From assembly GCA_029448655.1 (NCBI GenBank), contig JACCLO010000012.1:2108001-2172000 (forward strand): a stretch of DNA of 64,000 nt, written 5' to 3'. Below are positions 1-10,289 of the stretch, piece by piece. This stretch comes from Wolfiporia cocos. Lineage: Eukaryota > Basidiomycota > Agaricomycetes > Polyporales > Phaeolaceae. The position numbers were made by a program, and so were the translations under genes. Numbering within the stretch: position 1 is the stretch's first letter; each line of letters opens with the position of its first letter. The notes beneath the pieces were generated by a model. That model searched no databases, was not told the origin of the DNA, and was given only the letters and a program-made list of their open reading frames with translations.

Positions 1-207
1 TATGTCTGAAAAAGGTAGCTGATATTTCCTGGTATGGAAGGAGTTACACAATGATTATGGGCTCAAATTAAAGCTTAGAAGCATGGCTTTTGGATGAGGT
101 CGTAATGATCTGGTTTGGAGTAGGGCTCCTGAGATATGGACCAGGGAATCAAAGTGTTGCAAACATTGCAATGGTTTTGTGGGTCACTGTATCACCAAGA
201 TGCATTT

Positions 208-1648
208 GCAGCTGATGACACACACTACAACCTAAGACACACACCGGGGGGAAGGGGGCTTGCTCAAAAGTGCCTTCCTGGTCCCGGGTGTTATGGTCCG
301 TACAAAATTACTTAAATATCTTTGATGCCTCGCTGGAGAAGAGGACTTAGCATTCAACCGTAGTATTGCGCGATTATTTCTAGGGTTCCCTGTTCAACCA
401 GCAACCCTCGTTTCATGTACAACAACCCTATGCCCATGACCTCGCAGCGTATCAGGTTCTAGTTGATATCTTGTGTCCAACCACAGGATTTCTGCATTTC
501 AGCCACTGTTGCGTGCAACCGCAACATTTCAGCTTAGTTATCTTAGCATACTAGCCTTATGGACTTAGTGGTAGCAGTACCAAGGACACTATGACCCTGA
601 TTACAGAATCGTAGTATAAAAACCCATTGTAGATACCAGTCGAGTTCCCCAGCTCGACCTTGTTGAATTACAAGGATCTTATACTTGTTCTCAAAGGCTT
701 GAGCAATTAAGCCTGCAGCTAGTATATCGACACTCGACTCTGCTGAGTCCGCCGAGTAGTGTGCTACTCGATACGCTGAGTAACTCGACTTAGTTATTTC
801 AGCTGAACGGATATTCGATCTGTAACACTGGGCATCTAAGGCTGAAGAGGCCAAGACAAGTCTGAGGTTCGCTCAAGACTGTCTGGCTATTACTTTGTAC
901 ATGTTATGGCATGGCCTGTAAGGCATCAGCGCTGAGGTAAGCTACGTGCTATGTGGTGGCCTGTAATGGCATCAGGACGTTGGAATTGTAGAGCACTGGA
1001 TGGCCATGGCAATGTAGCAGGTTAGACCCGAGTCGGTGGTTCTCGTCGATCAGGGGTTCGCTGGTAATGGCGGGGTTCCAAGTCCGTGATCGGGGTTCTA
1101 GCATAGATCGGGGCCTTGGCCGGTAATGGCAGGATTAACGTTTCGTGATCGGTGACGTGGCTAGTGATCGTGGACTGGCCGGTAATGGCATTGGGTGATT
1201 GAGCGTGATTGGCTGTGATCGGTGCGTAGCGCCTTGTGACTGGTAGGGTTCTCAGTCGTACAAGGGATGCCCGTGGTCTGTGTTCCCTATAGACTAGGGC
1301 GTTGTGGAGTTTAAGGCCTTCCGTGGGCCTTTGTCCATATAGTACCTAGTCCGTGCCAGTAATGGCATGAGTCCATGGTCAGTAATGACCATGTAGCTGG
1401 TAATGGCTGTGGTTCATGGAGATGGGAGGTGTAGGGTCCGGTTGGTTGGGTGGACGTTGTCCTAGCTGTGAGTCTGTATGGTCATGACCTGATGAAGTGT
1501 GATCTAGGTAGTGGGGGTTGGTCTGGTTAGGTGCTACTGGGCTCATCATAGTTGGTTGGGGTCATGTGACTGCTATTGGCTTTGTGCTGGACTGGACGTG
1601 TGGTCTGGGACTAGGGGTATTAGGTGTGGCTGGTGATGCTGTTAGCTA
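208..1648 (+). repeat. Large inverted repeat, left arm, outer part
   Basis: This stretch reappears in reverse complement at about 11235-12195. Long stretches match clearly, for example the segment around 1220-1440 against 11470-11670, differing mainly by transitions. It has no convincing reading frame and is rich in the short word GGTAATGG. The match starts close to 208 and stops near 1648, where a block with a dead transposase begins. The right arm lacks the solo LTR found here at 289-827, so it preserves the state before that insertion. It could be one terminus of a large DNA element, or two independent copies of a non-coding repeat lying in opposite orientation; the sequence alone does not decide. 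Confidence 0.75.
289..827 (+). mobile_element. Solo LTR, Ty3/Gypsy type (family A)
   Basis: The element begins TGTTATGG and ends TGTAACA, and is 539 bp long. The flanking bases CCGGG and CTGGG look like a 5-bp target duplication with one transition. It aligns along its length with the LTR at 5291-5826. A TATA box (TATAAA at 615) is followed 36 bases later by AGCTCGACCTT (651-661), the same 11-mer that serves as the presumed RNA 5' end of the intact chromovirus downstream. No internal retrotransposon sequence follows, so it is a solo LTR left by recombination. Confidence 0.85.
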
Positions 1649-1926
1649 GTGCCCGTGGTGGTTCATATGTAGGGCTTGGATCTAGCTGAGGCATTGGGTT
1701 TCCAGCCTCGGGGGTGCTCTCGATGATCAGAAAGGGTACTGTGCCTAAAGACTTGAAATTGGCGTGTGACAGCTGATGTTCTGCCTCAGGCATTGATGGA
1801 ATCTCATTGCTAGCAGATGACCACATGATTGCCGATGCACCTGCATAATCTGTGGGCCAGTCAACTTGGGCACACTCTCAGGAGCAGGCCTAGTCATGTA
1901 ACATAGTTTACTGTCAGCATGTATGA

Positions 1927-3260
1927 TCAATTGATAGAGAATATGAGCATACTGATTGAGTTCACTGGCAGGGAATACTTCCAACAATCCCTGATTGTCT
2001 CTGGTGTCACAGCCTCACATGCTGCCCACACTAAGTGCATCACCTCTAGTATATTAATCTCATAGATATTCTCTGCTCTGGCCTCATCCTTCTCAATGGC
2101 ATGGAGACACAATGCACAGTGGTAGTGTGCTTTAGCGCAACAAATTATGCTGGCATCAAGAGGCTGCATAAATAGTGTTAAGTTTAGCTCGAGAAACTGG
2201 AGATTTATGATTGTCAGCTTGTACAAGATCTTGTGAGCAACAAAGTTGTCCATCCATAGCTGGACTTTCCTGTTGTGATGTCCAAAGTAGCTGTAATAGT
2301 ATTTGATGAATCTTGACAAAGTGCCAGCTACAGGTGAAGTTGTAGTGAAGACACTCATTCCTCAAAGAATGCTGTGGTCATGCAAGCTGTTTTACTGTGA
2401 CAATAATAGAAGCCATGGTATTTTGGTGGATTTTTCCCAAAGCAGCAGAGTTGTTTGACTTTCCAATTAAAAAATCGGATACTTCTCAGTCCCAGTTGCA
2501 TTGCACATGAAGTACAAAATTATCCATGTTTTCAAAGACTTCTTGCGAGGTAACTGTATCAACAAAAGTCCCCAATCAGGTGGAGCACTGCTCCATCATC
2601 AGTTAGTGATACACTCACAATCGACAATGATGCTTACAATCCGAAGAGGGAAAACTCATCAAGATTGAGACTGTTTGCAGGTAGGTATTTCTTAAACTCA
2701 CCTGATACCCTTTTCCATTCTGCTTCGGCTGTTCCCAAATCAACTGAACCTGCCTTGCCATGTCTCCAGTGTTCCTTAATACCATAGCCAACCCATATTA
2801 GCTGGTTGTTTCCTACCTTCAGAACACTGACACTTATGAGCTGGAAAATTTGGAAATCCAGCCATCACTGTGCATCCTCTCAGCCTCTGGCACACCAATG
2901 GCATCCTCAAATGTTTCACTTCCACTCCAGCATTTCTCCTGTTACATGTTCTTGCTTCTCCTCTATATGCTTCATCCATAAGATCAAAGCCTGTTCAACA
3001 CCAGGCCTGGTCATGACCTGTATTCTATTCAAGAATGATGCAGTCAGGGTTGACTCAAGGTGTGCTTGATCATCCCCCCAGCCATCTGCAGAGAGGTACC
3101 AGGACAAAGATGATTGGTTAAAATGAAGTACACCCTCTTGCAGATTGGCAAAATGTTGCACAACATGTCTCTGATTGACTGGCAGATTGGCATCATGCAA
3201 TGCAATGACTCAGAGCCAAGCATGCGAAGTCAGGTTTGAGTGGCCTTGCCTTGGCTAGGC
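1927..3260 (-). pseudogene. Decayed pogo-type (Tc1/mariner superfamily, DDE) transposase
   Basis: Read on the minus strand, pieces in several frames line up with a pogo/Tigger-like transposase. At about 2916-3200 lies an N-terminal helix-turn-helix part, ending in a stretch like LWMKHIEEKQEHVTGEMLEWK. The catalytic core follows at about 2360-2700 (words such as GFYYCHSKTACMTTAFFEE), and 1927-2358 holds the C-terminal core with LWMDNFVAHK, FMQPLDASII and VTPETIRDCW. The DNF motif is the usual second catalytic aspartate region. Frame changes and stops separate the blocks, so it cannot be expressed as one protein. It lies inside the block that interrupts the left arm of the inverted repeat. Confidence 0.75.
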
Positions 3261-3403
3261 AGATGTTTGGTGCATCACTTCTCTTCCAGGGCTGTGGTTC
3301 TCAGTTATATGGCTTTGACTTTGGACATAGTTTGTGGGTCAGAACCCCAGCTACAGGCACTGTGAGAGTGTGAGAAGCAGGACAAGATGTATGACCTTGA
3401 TTG

Positions 3404-3740
3404 TGTTACAGTATTTTATTTTGATGCACAAAGAACTCACCATTGCTTGAGTACAATACAGAGACTTGTCATGCAACTAACCCCTGCAGTCTCATGACTC
3501 TACTGGGTGTAGCCCCAGGTGTACTAGGGTATTAGGGCTCATTTCAGCTTTGACAGATCCAACTCTGTCACTGTTTCATATTTATCATATGATTGACAGA
3601 TGGCATTCGACTGCCATATTCCCTATCATTCTAACTATCATTACAGATTCATCACTGCATACTTATCATATGTTTCAGACTAGATTGTACATAGTTGCAG
3701 TGACATCTGGGACATGTCGGACTATAGGCACTTTGACTGG
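3404..3740 (+). mobile_element. Mutated 5' part of a chromovirus LTR (family B)
   Basis: It starts TGTTACAG and follows the first 300 or so bases of the 15126 LTR, sharing landmarks such as AGATCCAACTCTG and TGACAGATGGC. Most differences are C to T or G to A changes, giving an AT-richer copy. It lacks the TATA and RNA-start part of the LTR. Confidence 0.65.
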
Positions 3741-3841
3741 TGCATGAGCCATCCAAAAAATGAGAAGTAATGCAAAATAAAATACCTGATCATCCACCAC
3801 AACCCAAGCAAGAAGGTGCTGCTGGAATCCTCCCTTGGTAA

Positions 3842-4081
3842 TGTTACAGTTTTTATTTTTAATGCACACAGAGCTCACCATTGCTCAAGTATGATGCTGA
3901 GCTGAAGGCTCATGACCCTACTGGGTGCAACCCCAGATGTACTAGTATAGCAGGGCTCATTTCAGACCTGACAGATCCAACTCTGTCACCATTTTGTATT
4001 TATTATATGATTGACAGATGGCATTCAACTGCCATACTTCCTATCATTACTGTCTATTGTTACAAGTTCATCACTACATAC
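3842..4081 (+). mobile_element. Second mutated LTR fragment (family B)
   Basis: This is another degenerate copy of the start of the same LTR, again opening with TGTTACAG and carrying the landmarks CAGATCCAACTCTGTCACC and GACAGATGGCATTCAAC. It is cut at 4081 by an inverted LTR of the other family. Confidence 0.65.
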
Positions 4082-4575
4082 TGTTATGGATCAAATATCC
4101 ATTCAGCTATGGTAACTTAGACGAGTTACTTAGCGGGTCAAGTAGCACACTACTTGTCGAACTCCAGAGCTGGTACCAGAGAGTCAGAGTCTCAATATAC
4201 AAGTGAGAGCTTAGTTTCCTAAATTCGAGAATGAGTATAAGATCCTTGTAATTCAACAAGGTCAAGCTGAGGAACTTGGCCAGTAGGTACATTGGATTAT
4301 ATACCACTAACTACCAGTCAGGGTCATAGTGTCCTTGGTACTGCTTCTATTATGTCCATAAGGCTAGTATGCTACACTGACTGATGAGAAGGTTGTGATT
4401 GAGCACAACAAGGATTGAAACATGAGAATGCGGTGGTTGGACACCTGAATACATGCTAGAACGTGATACAACTGGAACATATGGGGTGTAGGGTGTTGAG
4501 ACCCTCTGGTGAAACACCAGATACCAACTAGAACCTGATACAAGAAGAACATACAGGCATAGGGTTGTCACAATA
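4082..4575 (-). mobile_element. Degenerate inverted LTR (family A)
   Basis: The reverse complement matches the solo LTRs at 289 and 5291. It begins TGTTATGGATC, the complement of their 3' end, and continues through the complement of the GGACTTAGTGG and CTAGAACCTGATAC regions. Many transitions and small indels mark it as old. The conserved self-priming word is mutated here (AAGGTCAAGCT). Confidence 0.65.
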
Positions 4576-4685
4576 CCTGTGATGCCTAACCCTCAACGCT
4601 AACACCCAACTACTTTGGAGACATCGTCCAACTGGTCCAAGAGGTGCACTACGCCTCAGACAATAGGGCCACACACCTTTCAGCA

Positions 4686-5290
4686 ACAGTAGGTGACAGT
4701 ACCGGTGAACCGGCTTGTACCAATCCCTATTGACTCAGGTCAGCTGGCCATTGGCCCACGACTGAATCATTAGGCCTACCGTTAGGTGGGCCCACAACCA
4801 GATGGTAGTGACAGTTGTGGGTCGGCCCACCACTGCTGCAACCTGACAGTAATGACAGCTGAAGGTCAGCCCACAACTGCCATGACTTGATGGTTATGAC
4901 GGTTGTGGGTCGGCCCATGACTGCTGTGACTTGATGGTTATGATGGTTGCAGGTCAGCCCACAACTGCCACAACTTGACGGTTATGATGGTTGTGGGTCA
5001 GCCCACCACTGCTGCAACCCGGCAGTGATGACAGTTGTGGGTCGGCCCATGACTTGACAGTTATATGGTTGCAGGTTGACCCACAACTGCCACAACCATG
5101 GCCTGTTGCCATGACCTCTGCATCTGCAACTTTTGCAACCTCCGCGACCTCCACGACCTTTGTGACCTTTGTGACCTCTGCGACCTCTGTGACCTCCATG
5201 ACCTCCGTGACCTCCATGATCTTCGTGACCTCCACGACCTCTGCGACCTCTGCGACCTCCGCAAAGTCTGCAATCTCCACAACCTCCATG
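4686..5290 (+). repeat. Large inverted repeat, left arm, inner part with satellite and minisatellite
   Basis: It matches the reverse complement of about 10290-11235. It opens with a unique stretch (CGGCTTGTACCAATCCCTA against the right-arm complement), continues with a satellite of about 60 bp at 4780-5100 built round GGTTGTGGGTCGGCCCA, and ends in the 9-bp GACCTCYRY minisatellite at 5104-5290. In the right arm this inner part joins the outer part directly. Bases 1649-4685 are therefore extra sequence in the left arm, or were lost from the right one. Confidence 0.7.
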
Positions 5291-5826
5291 TGTTACGGTC
5301 CGTACGATTTCGTATACCTTTGACGCCTCACTGGAGAAGAGGACTTAGCGTTCAACCGCATCGCCGTGCGTTTATTTCCAGGGTTCCCTGTTCAACCAGT
5401 GACCCTCATTTCATGTACAACAGCCCTATGCCCTTAGTCTCGTAGCGTATCTGGTTCTAGGTGATATCTGTTGTCTAACCACAAAGCTTCCACGTTTCAG
5501 CCACTGTTGCACTCAACCGCAACGTTTCAGCTTAGTTATCGTAGTGTACTAGCCTTATGGACTTAGTGGTAGCAGTACCAAGGACACTATGACCCTGATT
5601 ACAGAATCGTAGTATAAAAACCCTGCTGTAAATACTGGTCAAGTCCCTCAGCTCGACCTTGTTGAATTACAAGGATCTTATACTCGTTCTCAAAGGCTTG
5701 AGCAATTAAGCCTGCAGCTAGTATATTGATGCTCGACTCTTTCGAGTCTGATGAGTAGTGCGCTACTCGATACGCTGAGTAACTCGACTTAGTTATTTCA
5801 GCTGAACGGATATTCGATCCATAACA
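5291..5826 (+). mobile_element. Solo LTR (family A) with perfect target duplication
   Basis: This 536-bp LTR runs from TGTTACGG to CCATAACA. CCATG lies directly on both sides (5286-5290 and 5827-5831), a perfect 5-bp target duplication. It sits inside the 9-bp minisatellite, which resumes on the other side. A TATA box at 5613-5619 is followed by AGCTCGACCTT at 5650-5660. It is clearly younger than the inverted copy at 4082. Confidence 0.92.
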
Positions 5827-6015
5827 CCATGACCTCTGCGACCTTTGCGACCTCTGTGACCTCCGCAACCTCCGCAACCTCCATGACCTCCACGACCTCT
5901 GTGACCTCTGTGACCTCCGTGACCTCTGCGACCTCTGTGACCTATGTGACCTCTGCGACCTATGCAACCTCCATGACCTTTGTGACCTCCATGGCCTTCA
6001 TGACCTCCATGACAT
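5827..6015 (+). repeat. 9-bp minisatellite, GACCTCYRY orientation
   Basis: Roughly twenty tandem 9-bp units of the form GACCTC plus three variable bases (CGT, TGC, CAC, TGT). The unit is a multiple of three with no stop, so long open frames appear (Thr-Ser-Ala/Val/Met and Asp-Leu-His/Cys repeats). These are products of the repeat and not evidence of a gene. It continues the array interrupted by the LTR at 5291. Confidence 0.9.
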
Positions 6016-6303
6016 CTGAAAGTTGCAGATGTGGAGGTCACAGAGGTCACAGAAGTTGCAGACATGGAGGTCGTGGAGGTCACAAAAGTTGCAGATGCAG
6101 AGGGCGCAGAGGTCATGGAGGTCACATAGGTTGTGGAGGTTGTGGAGGTTGTGGAGGTCACGAAGGTCGTGAAGGTCGTGGAGGTCACGGAGGTTGCAGA
6201 GGCTGCGGAGGTCATGGAGGTTGCAGAGGTCGCGGAGGTCACGGAGGTCACAGAGGTTGTGGAGGTCATGGAGGTCGCGGAGGTCGTGGAGGTCGCGGAG
6301 CAA
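6016..6303 (-). repeat. 9-bp minisatellite, inverted orientation
   Basis: The same unit appears here as its complement, GGAGGTCAC and variants, about thirty copies, starting within a few bases of the end of the forward array. The two arrays together form an imperfect palindrome of about 470 bp. Confidence 0.9.
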
Positions 6304-6929
6304 CTTCTGCAACCCAGTTGTTGCTGCTGTGCCTGTTGCAACCTCTTATTCACTTTTACACTCCCTGTGACTTATACAATCTGCAACCATGACCCTCCTC
6401 CTGGTCCTCATGACCTGTACCCACAACCTCCACAAGTTTCATAACTTCTGTGGCTTTTTTAGCCTCTGTGATTTCCATGGCTCAATTGGCACTACTGTGC
6501 CTGCTGTGACCACAGTAATTTAATTTTTACTATATCTGCAACCTCTGCAACCTGTGACCGTGACCCACCGCGACTCCTACGACCTGAGAATGCGACTTTT
6601 GCGACTTTCACAACTTATGTAGCTCTCACAGCCTTTGCAACCTCTGCAACCTTTGTCACCTCATACCATGGCTCTTGCAGTGTTCACACCCTGTCACCAA
6701 AATTTCCATGACTTCTGCAACTTGCAGCCGCGACCAACCGTGACCCTCACGACCTGTGGTTGCGACCTTCACGACCTCTGTGACCTCTGCAACTTTCATG
6801 GCTTCTGCAACCTTTGCAACCCCCACACCCTGTTATTGCAGCCTTGGTGGTCTCCACAACTTGTCACTGCAGTTCCATGACTTCTGCAACCTGTATCCAC
6901 AGCCTACCACAACCCTTGCAATCTGTAAC
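6304..6929. repeat. Degenerate minisatellite-like sequence
   Basis: The words GCAACCTCTGCAACC, GACCTGTG and their relatives recur irregularly through this stretch. It appears to be an eroded form of the neighbouring 9-bp array. No gene is visible. Confidence 0.5.
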
Positions 6930-7101
6930 CATGAACTCTGTGACCTCCACGACCTCCACGACCTCCATGACCTCTGCGACCTCTGCGACCTCTGCGACCT
7001 CCGCAACCTCCACAACCTCCACAACCTCCACAGCCTCTGCAACCTCTGTGACCTCCATGTCTGCAACTTCTGTGACCTCTGCAACCTCTGCGACCTCCAT
7101 G
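6930..7101 (+). repeat. 9-bp minisatellite, third block
   Basis: Tandem GACCTCYRY units, ending in CCTCCATG at 7094-7101, which is one of the two target-duplication copies flanking the hAT element. Confidence 0.88.
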
Positions 7102-8630
7102 TAGTGTTGTGAGGTCCGGTCCGGTCCGGTCTTTTGCATGTTTTGGGCAGGACCGAGGACCAGGACCAGGACCGGACCGCCATGGGCAACAAGGGACCGG
7201 ACTGAAGACCGGTCCCAAGTAGGACCGCAGTCCTATAGCAGTCCTAGGACTGGTCTGGACCGGTCCAGGACCGATCAAGTGGTTATTGACTTGACTATAG
7301 TTTTATATGTCAGAAACTGCAACAAAAGTGTACTTACTACTCGATATATACCAGAACATACTAAGTACAGCCCAAAAATTGGCTCTGGTGCACTGATTCT
7401 TGATTTCTGAAAGTAAAATTGTATACTGAAGTCAACACACAGAAATGACACTGCAGTAACTGCACACCTCAAGTTGTATCTGACGAGATCATGTGTTGCA
7501 TTTCTGTATGTGCCACAATGAGTAGCATCATATAATAAAGGGATGACCGTTGCATGGGAATTGCCATGTGCTTTTCCACGTGTGCCACGTGCTGTCCGTT
7601 GTCCCATAGGGCTCGTGCCACCGACCCAGGGAGTTGGCCAGTGGATTCCCACGCCCGGCACCTGCAAGGCGCGCGTTCAAATCCCTTCGGCGAAAAACGT
7701 TTCGCGCATCCTCCCTGCGCTGTGCCACGGGGATTTTGTAGCTGTTGTAACGTAGATGGCCTGTACTGTAGATACACATGATTAATTAAGAGAATTCAGG
7801 GAGTTTTCTGAGGCACCACACAATGTTACAAGCGAAGCGATGATGACACCAAGCATCAGCGAGGTGGAGGAAGTGGCTGAGCGGGCAGAGAACAAAGGAC
7901 AGGTGCAGCAGGGTGATCACACACCCTGGAGGTTGGGTGGACTCATCATGTCTCCATCCAGTGTGTTTTTCCCTTATTATATTAGTTATCTCACTTAAGT
8001 GACAATTGATATTCGTGGCGAAGCCATGGGTAATTAAACTCGTATAACTACCGCTAAGCAGCGCTCTGCCAATAACTGGGTGATATTGAATGCACCATGC
8101 ATGTGTACCATAATATGTGAGTGTTAACCTTACTGGATGGGAGAATACACAACTGCATGTCAGTCAGTAAAACTAGTGATAATATGAGGACAACCTGTGT
8201 GTGCCAAGCATTGCCAAAGACAATAGCAGTGCTTCATTGTATCATTAATCAGAAGGTTATTGGTTGCTACTATTCATGTCAGCTTCTGTCTGATGTGTTG
8301 ACCCTACTAATAGCCAGTGGTATATACATGATGCAGACCCACTCTAGGGGGTCTTAAATACTTTGGTTTTATTGTAAATTGGTCAGTCATGGTTCCCTAC
8401 GTTGGAGTAACCACATTATAAGTGCTATTCTATGATAAATTCGGGACCGGTCCAGGACCGGTCCAGACCGGTCCTTACTGGTCTTGCAAAATCTGACCAC
8501 TCAGAAGGACCGGGACCAGGACCGTGTCAGGACCAGGACTGGACTGCACCGTTGAATCGGTCCTAGTCAATCCGGTCCTGGTCCGGTCCTTGGTCTTTAG
8601 TGGTCCTTGAGACCGGACCTCACAACACTA
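7102..8630 (+). mobile_element. Non-autonomous hAT-type DNA transposon
   Basis: The ends are inverted repeats of at least 20 bp (TAGTGTTGTGAGGTCCGGTC at 7102-7121 and its complement at 8611-8630). CCTCCATG flanks both sides exactly (7094-7101 and 8631-8638), an 8-bp target duplication. An 8-bp duplication plus a TAG-type terminus is the signature of the hAT superfamily. Both subterminal zones are packed with GGACC/GGTCC words (7110-7275 and 8440-8615), as expected of repeated transposase-binding sites. No transposase frame is present in its 1529 bp, and about a third is a nested SINE-like element, so movement would need a transposase supplied in trans. Confidence 0.88.
7529..8043 (+). mobile_element. 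SINE-like element, copy 1
   Basis: This 515-bp sequence recurs at 25466-25978 and 25979-26493 in the opposite orientation. It contains an A-box-like TTGGCCAGTGG (7634-7644) and a good B-box GTTCAAATCC (7675-7684) at tRNA-like spacing, suggesting a tRNA-derived SINE. The end is TAATTAAACTCGT, not a poly-A tract. There are no terminal inverted repeats and no coding frame common to the copies. Against the SINE label, the A-box lies about 100 bases inside the element, deeper than usual. Confidence 0.6.
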
Positions 8631-8638
8631 CCTCCATG

Positions 8639-10285
8639 ACCTTGGCAACTTCCACAATCTCTCACTGCAGTCTCTGCAGCTTCAGCAACTTGGAAAAGCA
8701 ACATACCAACCCAATATGACCCTCACAACCTGTGCCCACAATCTTCTTGGCTCCTGCAACTTCCACAGCTTGTGACCTCCATGACCTGCAATTGCAACCT
8801 GTGCAACTTCCATAACCTTTCACTGCAGCCCCCCAAGTTTCAGTGACCTGCAACCATGACCCACTGCAGCCCCTGTGGCCTATGACTGTCACTGTTAGCA
8901 CTCCTGCAGCTCTTGTGACCTTTGCAATCTCCGTGACCATCGCAACTCAACCCTCATTATGGCACCCACCGACTTTTATCATGCATGGACTCTGTTGTTT
9001 GTGTAAATTCTGTATATGATATATGTGATACATGCAGAGCATTATAGCTGTTATAGAAGCCATTGTTGAGTAATGGCAAGTGTTCTTGTTTTACCAATCA
9101 CATTTAACATGAAGTCGGCAGTTCGAATCTTGGTGTGGCATATTTTATTGAGGATGATTCAATTCAAATGCTTTGTTTTTGCACCAGCTTTTGGACAACC
9201 CAGTTCGCAAATTTATGTCAGTGACCCAAACTGTATTTGTTGTGCCACTTTATATGACCTTTTTCATGACATTGTTGCTGATGATCCTGACACCTTTCAA
9301 CCTTGAAGCCTACCTTTGTACAGCATTTCCCATCTCAATTTGCTTGTGTATGTATGTTGTGCTGCATGTAGGTTGGGGCTCATGATGGCCATCCTGCCAG
9401 GTGAAATTGACAATGGCTCTTGTATGCAATGCAGCCAAGCATCACCAGCCTGCTTGTCACTACCTGTGAGACTGTCAGGAATGTAAATACAGTTATGTTG
9501 GATGATGTATTCAGGGAAAATCATGCAAGCTTGGTTGTCATAGTACCTAGCCCCTGTTGGGCATCTTGGGGTACATATATGGACAATCTTCAATATATAT
9601 GTACCTCACATGCCTGCTCTACAGGAATCATTACACCTAGGACAAGTCTACTCATCAAACCAAATTTCTGCTACTCTGTGGCTTGGTGAATGTTTCTGGC
9701 TTTTTAGCTGCTTGTTTGACTGCATTCTTGAAGCCTTTTTATTGTTTGGTAGAGACAAATAAGGGTCTGTTCATAGCTTGGCACCTTCATACTGACCTGT
9801 CAGACCTCTCAGAGTAGAAAGGTAGATCCCATGCTTCATGGCTATCAGGGGTGATTATTTAGATAGGTGGCTTCAGCCCCATCCAAGAAGGGTGAGTCAA
9901 CACCCATGGTGGAATGGGTCTGTGGCATAAAAATTGCAAGCACAGCATCCACAAGAGATGGGTAGTGTATAGTATATACTCAGTATACTATTTGGTATAT
10001 GGTTTTTGACTATGACAGTAGCAGCATGCACAGCACGTGAGAATGGGCAACATCAGACATGCATTGTGATGTCAACACAAGGGCCACTCACCTTATTAAA
10101 CTATCCATGGTGACTTAGCTGAAGACAACACACATTGTATTCTACTATAATCAATACATGACATAATTCTGGTCAGGCAATTTTTCTAAGCAACTGTGAC
10201 TTTCCAGATCACCAAAAACCTGGTCAAAAACACTGCAAGGTTAAGGAGACAGCTTCTTGACAGTGTCCCTGGGTTTACCCAGCAG
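8639..10285. other. Decayed repeat DNA, no gene recognised
   Basis: The first 300 bases carry scattered minisatellite-like words (CTCTGCAACTTCC, GTGACCTCCATGACC). The remainder, about 8950-10285, has short frames only and no motif I can assign. It lies inside the arms of the large inverted repeat. Confidence 0.45.
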
Positions 10286-10289
10286 GACA

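Noticed and set aside
5793..6392. Long open frames of 187 and 186 codons on opposite strands
   Set aside because: Both are produced by the stop-free 9-bp minisatellite; the products are simple repeats without a start context or splice partners.
9060..9145. tRNA-like stretch with a GTTCGAATC B-box
   Set aside because: The T-stem and acceptor arms do not pair and no A-box is at the right distance; a chance match or old relic.
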